This document shows positions 56,101 to 64,000 of a stretch of DNA of 64,000 nt, in pieces. Below the pieces are notes generated by a model. The model saw only the letters and a list, made by a program, of their open reading frames with translations, was not told where the DNA came from and made no database searches. The position numbers and the translations under genes were made by a program. The DNA comes from Acanthosepion esculentum (lineage: Eukaryota > Mollusca > Cephalopoda > Sepiida > Sepiidae): assembly GCA_964036315.1 (NCBI GenBank), contig OZ038517.1:14296272-14360271 (forward strand). The letters are read 5' to 3'. Every line of letters begins with the position of its first letter. Within the stretch, counting starts at the first letter, position 1.

Positions 56101-59100
56101 GAAAGACGAGTCGAAAATGAATAATTCAGTCATCTTAAGTCAATTGCGTTTTATTGGCACGAGGTGTAAAGAAGGAAGAGAAATAAGAATAAAGAAAGAC
56201 GGCTCAAAAAGGAATAATAATTTACAATTGTTCATCTTAGAAATTAAGAAAACTTAAGACTATTACGTCTTATTGCTACGATGTGTAAAGAAGCAAGAGA
56301 AATGAGATGGAAGAAAGACGAGTCGAAAATGAATAATTCAGACAACTTAAGTCCATTGCGTTTTATTGGCAGGAGGTGTAAAGAAGGAAGAGAAATAAGA
56401 ATAAAGAAAGACGGCTCAAAAATGAAATATAATTGACAATTGTTCATCTTAGAAATTCAGACAACTTAAGGCTATTAGGTCTTATTGCTACGATGTGTAA
56501 AGAAGCAAGAGAAATGAGATGGAAGAAAGACGAGGCGAAAATGAATAATTCAGACAACTTAAGTCCATTGCGTTTTATTGGCATTAGGTGTAAAGAAGGA
56601 AGAGAAATAAGAATAAAGAAAGACGGCTCAAAAATGAATAATAATTGACAATTGTTCATCTTAGAAATTCAGACAACTTAAGGCTATTAGGTCTTATTGC
56701 TACGAGGTGTAAAGAAGCAAGAGAAATGAGATGGAAGAAAGACGAGGCGAAAATGAATAATTCAGTCATCTTAAGTCCATTGCGTTTTATTGGCACTAGG
56801 TGTAAAGAAGGAAGAGAAATAAGAATAAAGAAAGACGGCTGCAAAATGAAATATAATTGACAATTGTTCATCTTAGAAATTCAGACAACTTAAGGCTATT
56901 AGGTCTTATTGCTACGATGTGTAAAGAAGCAAGAGAAATGAGATGGAAGAAAGACGAGTCGAAAATGAATAATTCAGACAACTTACGTCCATTGCGTTTT
57001 ATTGGCATGAGGTGTAAAGAAGGAAGAGAAATAAAAATAAAGAAAGACGGCTCAAAAATGAATAATAATTGACAATTGTTCATCTAAGTAATTCAGACAA
57101 CTTAAGACTATTACGCCTCATTGCTACGAGGTGTAAAGAAGCAAGAGAAATAAGATGGAAGAAAGACGAGTCGAAAATAAATAATTCAGACAACTTACGT
57201 CCATTGTGTTTTATTGGCACGAGGTGTAAAGAAGGAAGAGAAATAAGAATAAAGAAAGACGGCTCAAAAATGAAATATAATTGACAATTGTTCATCTTAG
57301 AAATTCAGACAACTTAAGGCTATTAGGTCTTATTGCTACGAGGTGTAAAGAAGCAAGAGAAATAAGATGGAAGAAAGACGAGTCGAAAATGAATAATTCA
57401 GACAACTTACGTCCATTGTGTTTTATTGGCACGAGGTGTAAAGAAGGAAGAGAAATAAGAATAAAGAAAGACGGCTCAAAAATGAATAATAATTGACAAT
57501 TGTTCATCTTAGAAATTCAGAAAACTTAAGACTATTACGTCTTATTGCTACGAGGTGTAAAGAAGCAAGAGAAATGAGATGGAAGAAAGACGAGTCGAAA
57601 ATGAATAATTCAGACAACTTAAGTCAATTGCGTTTTATTGGCACGAGGTGTAAAGAAGGAAGAGAAATAAGAATAAAGAAAGACGGCTCAAAAATGAATA
57701 ATAATTGACAATTGTTCATCTTAGAAATTCAGAAAACTTAAGACTATTACGTCTTATTGCTACGAGGTGTAAAGAAGCAAGAGAAATGAGATGGAAGAAA
57801 GACGAGTCGAAAATGAATAATTCAGACAACTTAAGTCAATTGCGTTTTATTGGCAGGAGGTGTAAAGAAGGAAGAGAAATAAGAATAAAGAAAGACGGCT
57901 GCAAAATGAATAATAATTGACAATTGTTCATCTTAGAAATTCAGAAAACTTAAGACTATTACGTCTTATTGCTACGATGTGTAAAGAAGCAAGAGAAATG
58001 AGATGGAAGAAAGACGAGTCGAAAATGAATAATTCAGTCATCTTAAGTCCATTGCGTTTTATTGGCACTAGGTGTAAAGAAGGAAGAGAAATAAGAATAA
58101 AGAAAGACGGCTGCAAAATGAATAATAATTGACAATTGTTCATCTTAGAAATTCAGAAAACTTAAGACTATTACGTCTTATTGCTACGATGTGTAAAGAA
58201 GCAAGAGAAATGAGATGGAAGAAAGACGAGTCGAAAATAAATAATTCAGACAACTTAAGTCCATTGCGTTTTATTGGCAGGAGGTATAAAGAAGGAAGAG
58301 AATTAAGAATAAAGAAAGACGGCTGAAAAATGAATAATAATTGACAATTGTTCATCTTAGAAATTCAGAAAACTTAAGACTATTACGTCTTATTGCTACG
58401 ATGTGTAAAGAAGCAAGAGAAATGAGATGGAAGAAAGACGAGTCGAAAATGAATAATTCAGACAACTTAAGTCCATTGCGTTTTATTGGCACGAGGTGTA
58501 AAGAAGGAAGAGAAATAAGAATAAAGAAAGACGGCTGCAAAATGAATAATAATTGACAATTGTTCGTCTAAGTAATTCAGACAACTTTAGACTATTACGT
58601 CTTATTGCTACCAGGTGTAAAGAAGCAAGAGAAATGAGATGGAAGAAAGACGAGGCGAAAATGAATAATTCAGACAACTTACGTCCATTGGGTTTTATTG
58701 GCAGGAGGTGTAAAGAAGGAAGAGAAATAAGAATAAAGAAAGACGGCTCAAAAATGAATAATAATTGACAATTGTTCATCTTAGAAATTCAGAAAACTTA
58801 AGACTATTACGTCTTATTGCTACGATGTGTAAAGAAGCAAGAGAAATGAGATCGAAGAAAGACGAGTCGAAAATGAATAATTCAGACAACTTAAGTCCAT
58901 TGCGTTTTATTGGCACGAGGTGTAAAGAAGGAAGAGAAATAAGAATAAAGAAAGACGGCTGCAAAATGAATAATAATTGACAATTGTTCATCTAAGTAAT
59001 TCAGACAACTTAAGACTATTACGCCTCATTGCTACGGGGTGTAAAGAAACAAGAGAAATAAGATGGAAGAAAGACGAGTCGAAAATGAATAATTCAGACA

Positions 59101-62100
59101 ACTTAAGTCAATTGCGTTTTATTGGCACGAGGTGTAAAGAAGGAAGAGAAATAAGAATAAAGAAAGACGGCTGCAAAATGAATAATAATTGACAATTGTT
59201 CATCTTAGAAATTCAGAAAACTTAAGACTATTACGTCCTATTGCTACGATGTGTAAAGAAGCAAGAGAAATGAGATGGAAAAAGACGAGTCGAAAATGAA
59301 TAATTCAGACAACTTAAGTCCATTGCGTTTTATTGGCAGGAGGTGTAAAGAAGGAAGAGAAATAAGAATAAAGAAAGGCGGCTCAAAAAGGAATAATAAT
59401 TGACAATTGTTCATCTTAGGAATTCAGAAAACTTAAGACTATTACGTCTTATTGCTACGATGTGTAAAGAAGCAAGAGAAATGAGATGGAAGAAAGACGA
59501 GTCGAAAATGAATAATTCAGACAACTTAAGTCCATAGAGTTTTATTGGCAGGAGGTGTAAAGAAGGAAGAGAAATAAGAATAAAGAAAGGCGGCTGCAAA
59601 ATGAATAATAATTGACAATTGTTCATCTTAGAAATTCAGACAACTTAAGACTATTACGTCTTATTGCTACGAGGTGTAAAGAAGCAAGAGAAATAAGATG
59701 GAAGAAAGACGAGTCGAAAATGAATAATTCAGACAACTTACGTCCATTGCGTTTTATTGGCACGAGGTGTAAAGAAGGAAGAGAAATAAGAATAAAGAAA
59801 GACGGCTCAAAAATTGATTAATAATTGACAATTGTTCATCTAAGAAATTCAGACAACTTAAGACTATTACGTCTTATTTCTACGAGGTGTAAAGAAGCAA
59901 GAGAAATGAGATGGAAGAAAGACGAGTCGAAAATGAATAATTCAGTCACCTTTAGACTATTACGTCTTATTGCTACGAGGTGTAAAGAAGCAAGAGAAAT
60001 GAGATGGAATAAAGACAAGTCGAAAATTTAATAATTCAGACAACTTAAGTCCTTTGCGTTTTATTGGCACGAGGTGTAAAGAAGGAAGAGAAATAAGAAT
60101 AAGGAAAGACGGCTGAAAAATGAAAAATAATTGACAATTGTTCATCTAAGATATTCAGACAACTTAAGACTATTAGGTCTTATTGCTACCAGGTGTAAAG
60201 AAGCAAGAGAAATGAGATGGAAGAAAGACGAGTCGAAAATGAATAATTCAGACAACTTACGTCCATTGTGTTTTATTGGCACGAGGTGTAAAGAAGGAAG
60301 TGAAATAAGAATAAAGAAAGACGGCTCAAAAATGAAATATAATTGACAATTGTTCATCTTAGAAATTCAGACAACTTAAGGCTATTAGGTCTTATTGCTA
60401 CGAGGTGTAAAGAAGCAAGAGAAATGAGATGGAAGAAAGACGAGTCGAAAATGAATAATTCAGACAACTTAAGTCCATTGCGTTTTATTGGCACGAGGTG
60501 TAAAGAAGGAAGAGAAATAAGAATAAAGAAAGACGGCTGCAAAATGAATAATAATTGACAATTCTACATCTAAGAAATTCAGACAGCTTAAGACTATTAC
60601 GTCTTATTGCTAAGGGGTGTAAAGAAGCAAGAGAAATGAGATGGATGAAAGACGAATCGAAAATAAATAATTCAGCCAACTTAAGTCCATTGCGTTTTAT
60701 TGGCACGAGGTGTAAAGAAGGAAGAGAAATAAGAATAAAGAAAGACGGCTGCAAAATGAATAATAATTGACAATTGTTCATCTTAGAAATTCAGAAAACT
60801 TAAGACTATTACGTCTTATTGCTACGATGTGTAAAGAAGCAAGAGAAATGAGATGGTTGAAAGACGAGTCGAAAATGAATAATTCAGACAACTTAAGTCC
60901 ATTGCGTTTTATTGGCACGAGGTGTAAAGAAGGAAGAGAAATAAGAATAAAGAAAGACGGCTGCAAAATGAATAATAATTGACAATTGTTCGTCTAAGTA
61001 ATTCAGACAACTTTAGACTATTACGTCTTATTCCTACCAGGTGTAAAGAAGCAAGAGAAATGAGATGGAAGAAAGACGAGTCGAAAATGAATAATTCAGA
61101 CAACTTAAGTCAATTGCGTTTTATTGGCACGAGGTGTAAAGAAGGAAGAGAAATAAGAATAAAGAAAGACGGCTCAAAAATGAATAATAATTGACAATTC
61201 TTCATCTAAGTAATTCAGAAAACTTAAGACTATTACGTCTTATTGCTACGAGGTGTAAAGAAGCAAGAGAAATGAGATGGAAGAAAGACGAGTCGAAAAT
61301 GAATAATTCAGACAACTTACGTCCATTGCGTTTTATTGGCACGAGGTGTAAAGAAGGAAGAGAAATAAGAATAAAGAAAGACGGCTGCAAAATGAATAAT
61401 AATTGACAATTGTTCATCTTAGAAATTCAGACAACTTAAGACTATTATGTCTTATTGCTACGAGGTGTAAAGAAGCAAGAGAAATAAGATGGAAGAAAGA
61501 CGAGTCGAAAATGAATAATTCAGACAACTTAAGTCAATTGCGTTTTATTGGCACGAGGTGTAAAGAAGGAAGAGAAATAAGAATAAAGAAAGACGGCTCA
61601 AAAATGAATAATAATTGACAATTCTTCATCTAAGTAATTCAGAAAACTTAAGACTATTACGTCTTATTGCTACGAGGTGTAAAGAAGCAAGAGAAATAAG
61701 ATGGAAGAAAGACGAGTCGAAAATGAATAATTCAGACAACTTACGTCCATTGCGTTTTATTGGCACGAGGTGTAAAGAAGGAAGAGAAATAAGAATAAAG
61801 AAAGACGGCTCAAAAATGAATAATAATTGACAATTGTTCATCTAAGTAATTCAGAAAACTTAAGACTATTACGTCTTATTGCTACGAGGTGTAAAGAAGC
61901 AAGAGAAATAAGATGGAAGAAAGACGAGTCGAAAATGAATAATTCAGACAACTTACGTCCATTGCGTTTTATTGGCACGAGGTGTAAAGAAGGAAGAGAA
62001 ATAAGAATAAAGAAAGACGGCTGCAAAATGAATAATAATTGACAATTGTTCATCTTAGAAATTCAGACAACTTAAGACTATTATGTCTTATTGCTACGAG

Positions 62101-63457
62101 GTGTAAAGAAGCAAGAGAAATAAGATGGAAGAAAGACGAGTCGAAAATGAATAATTCAGACAACTTAAGTCAATTGCGTTTTATTGGCACGAGGTGTAAA
62201 GAAGGAAGAGAAATAAGAATAAAGAAAGACGGCTCAAAAATGAATAATAATTGACAATTCTTCATCTAAGTAATTCAGAAAACTTAAGACTATTACGTCT
62301 TATTGCTACGAGGTGTAAAGAAGCAAGAGAAATAAGATGGAAGAAAGACGAGTCGAAAATGAATAATTCAGACAACTTACGTCCATTGCGTTTTATTGGC
62401 ACGAGGTGTAAAGAAGGAAGAGAAATAAGAATAAAGAAAGACGGCTCAAAAATGAATAATAATTGACAATTCTTCATCTAAGTAATTCAGAAAACTTAAG
62501 ACTATTACGTCTTATTGCTACGAGGTGTAAAGAAGCAAGAGAAATAAGATGGAAGAAAGACGAGTCGAAAATGAATAATTCAGACAACTTAAGTCAATTG
62601 CGTTTTATTGGCACGAGGTGTAAAGAAGGAAGAGAAATAAGAATAAAGAAAGACGGCTCAAAAATGAATAATAATTGACAATTCTTCATCTAAGTAATTC
62701 AGAAAACTTAAGACTATTACGTCTTATTGCTACGAGGTGTAAAGAAGCAAGAGAAATAAGATGGAAGAAAGACGAGTCGAAAATGAATAATTCAGACAAC
62801 TTACGTCCATTGCGTTTTATTGGCACGAGGTGTAAAGAAGGAAGAGAAATAAGAATAAAGAAAGACGGCTCAAAAATGAATAATAATTGACAATTGTTCA
62901 TCTAAGATATTCAGACAACTTAAGGCTATTAGGTCTTATTGCTACGAGGTGTAAAGAAGCAAGAGAAATGAGATGGAAGAAAGACGAGTCGAAAATGAAT
63001 AATTCAGACAACTTAAGTCCATTGCGTTTTATTGGCAGGAGGTGTAAAGAAGGAAGAGAAATAAGAATAAAGAAAGACGGCTGCAAAATGAATAATAATT
63101 GACAATTCTACATCTAAGAAATTCAGACAGCTTAAGACTATTACGTCTTATTGCTACGGGGTGTAAAGAAGCAATAGAAACGAGATGGAAGAAAGACGAA
63201 TCGAAAATAAATAATTCAGCCAACTTAAGTCCATTGCGTTTTATTGGCACGAGGTGTAAAGAAGGAAGAGAAATAAGAATAACGAAAGACGGCTCAAAAA
63301 TGAATAATAATTGACAATTCTACATCTAAGAAATTCAGACAGCTTAAGACTATTACGTCTTATTGCTACGGGGTGTAAAGAAGCAAGAGAAATGAGATGG
63401 AAGAAAGACGAGTCGAAAATAAATAATTCAGCCAACTTAAGTCCGTTGCGTTTTATT
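44120..63457. repeat. 19.3-kb satellite array, 212-bp dimeric unit, about 91 copies
   Basis: The unit period is 212 bp: a TTGACAATTGTTCATCT phrase recurs at 44347, 44559, 44771 and so on to about 63311, with few exceptions. Each unit has two related halves: half A (93 bp, ACTTAAG..CTATTA.GTCTTATT) and half B (119 bp, ACTTAAGTCCATTGCGTTTTATT). They share GAGGTGTAAAGAAG-AAGAGAAAT-AGA and AAAGACG..TC.AAAATGAATAA. Half B has about 26 extra bases containing the near-palindrome TTGACAATTGTTCA. A few units are 213 bp from single-base insertions (for example near 50813 and 53149). Edge units are diverged. No transposable element or gene interrupts it. Confidence 0.98.
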
Positions 63458-63797
63458 CCAATCAGCTGTTAATTTGTAAATGAAATCGTACAAACATTCA
63501 TGGAATAATAACTTTGATAAATTTTAGGTGTCCACGACAGCTGCTGAATTTTTTTGATGAACTTAAACAATATATGTTTAAATGAAACATTATGTTTGGA
63601 TTCGAGGAATGACTCCATTAATTACTGTTCAGCTATTGATGTCTGTCGCTGGCCTCGTTAGTTAAAGTGACAAAAATTGTTAACGATACTTTTCAAGATA
63701 GACGGCTTTTCGAAGAAAATTATCGCAACATAATTTTTATAAACCCTATTTGGCCTTATGTTAAACGAAACTAACCCTAATAGATTATACATTATGA
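63458..63797. other. Sequence right of the satellite, no gene seen
   Basis: The array stops abruptly inside half B (TTGCGTTTTATT followed by CCAATCAGCTG). No coding capacity or known repeat was found before 63798. Confidence 0.5.
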
Positions 63798-64000
63798 AAT
63801 GGACAAAGTCCGACAATTATTTTAAGACATTTTTATGTTTATACATTTATTTTTATACATACAAATATTTAAGTAAATGCTCTGTTGTATAATAAACAGT
63901 ATTAAACAACATTTACCGGCCGGAATGTCCGAGAAATTTTCATTTTATGTTTAATATTCTTTTTATACATACAAATATTTAAGTAAATGCTCTGTTTATA
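63798..64000. mobile_element. Foldback-family arm, second copy (runs off the window)
   Basis: GGACAAAGTCCGACAATTAT, AAATATTTAAGTAAATGCTC, AACAGTATTAA and CATTTACCGG match the left arm at 25861-25985. The AAATATTTAAGTAAATGCTC phrase occurs twice here, at about 63865 and 63976. Confidence 0.75.

Noticed and set aside
44347..63314. Dozens of 71- to 98-codon open frames on both strands of the satellite
   Set aside because: They repeat with the 212-bp unit, start at non-ATG codons (TTG on the plus strand), shift frame each unit because 212 is not a multiple of 3, and differ as freely as the DNA. There is no sign of coding selection.
44120..63457. CRISPR-like array
   Set aside because: There are no unique spacers; all parts of the unit are repeated, and the genome is eukaryotic.
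44120..63457. Hammerhead ribozyme in the satellite unit
   Set aside because: GACGAGTCGAAAAT looks like stem II plus GAAA, but no CTGANGA precedes it.

Overview
This is a eukaryotic, almost certainly metazoan, nuclear window. Its one multi-exon gene has GT-AG introns in all three phases, the DNA is AT-rich, and it is packed with animal-type mobile elements (LINEs, Penelope-like elements, Tc1/mariner elements, tRNA-derived SINEs, solo LTRs). Some tail motifs recall cephalopod (octopus-like) genomes. That taxon guess is inference from memory; the sequence alone does not prove it.

Two host genes can be supported. At the left end is the 3' two-thirds of a DDX19/DBP5-type DEAD-box mRNA-export helicase (+ strand, six exons, 416-6707). 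The spliced exons stay in frame for 313 codons and carry motifs Ia, Ib, II, III, IV, V and VI. At 34492-35424 (- strand) is a single-coding-exon GT31 beta-1,3-galactosyltransferase-like type II membrane protein. Its metal-binding DxD motif is altered to D-V-K, so it may be a non-catalytic family member.

Everything else is repeat landscape. 1-350: LINE tail in an intron. 6.9-10.0 kb: a 2.95-kb DNA-transposon-like element with 14-bp terminal inverted repeats, a frameshifted protein and a perfect 63-bp palindrome. 10.0-10.5 kb: nested foldback palindromes. 11.9-13.8 kb: degenerate tandem repeats, LINE and SINE pieces. 16.4-20.2 kb: two solo LTRs of one family (one with a 4-bp target duplication, one nested in an internally deleted DD39D-type mariner), plus Tx1-like and other LINE remnants. 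20.2-20.8 kb: two head-to-head Penelope ends. 24.6-27.5 kb: LINE endonuclease remnant, a candidate hammerhead ribozyme, a foldback element with a tRNA-like core, and a Penelope GIY-YIG endonuclease end. 27.9-34.2 kb: SINEs, composite inverted elements, RTE-type LINE tails. 35.6-39.0 kb: minisatellites, one grown from a SINE-like head. 40.4-43.3 kb: a complete Tc1 element with a mutated catalytic Asp, then a second Tc1 transposase cut off by another repeat.

44.12-63.46 kb is one uninterrupted satellite of about 91 copies of a 212-bp unit. Each unit is a dimer of two related ~93-bp halves plus a ~26-bp spacer. The array has homogenised zones, internal multi-unit duplications and shared variant markers. 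The small reading frames on both of its strands are consequences of repetition and I do not call them genes.
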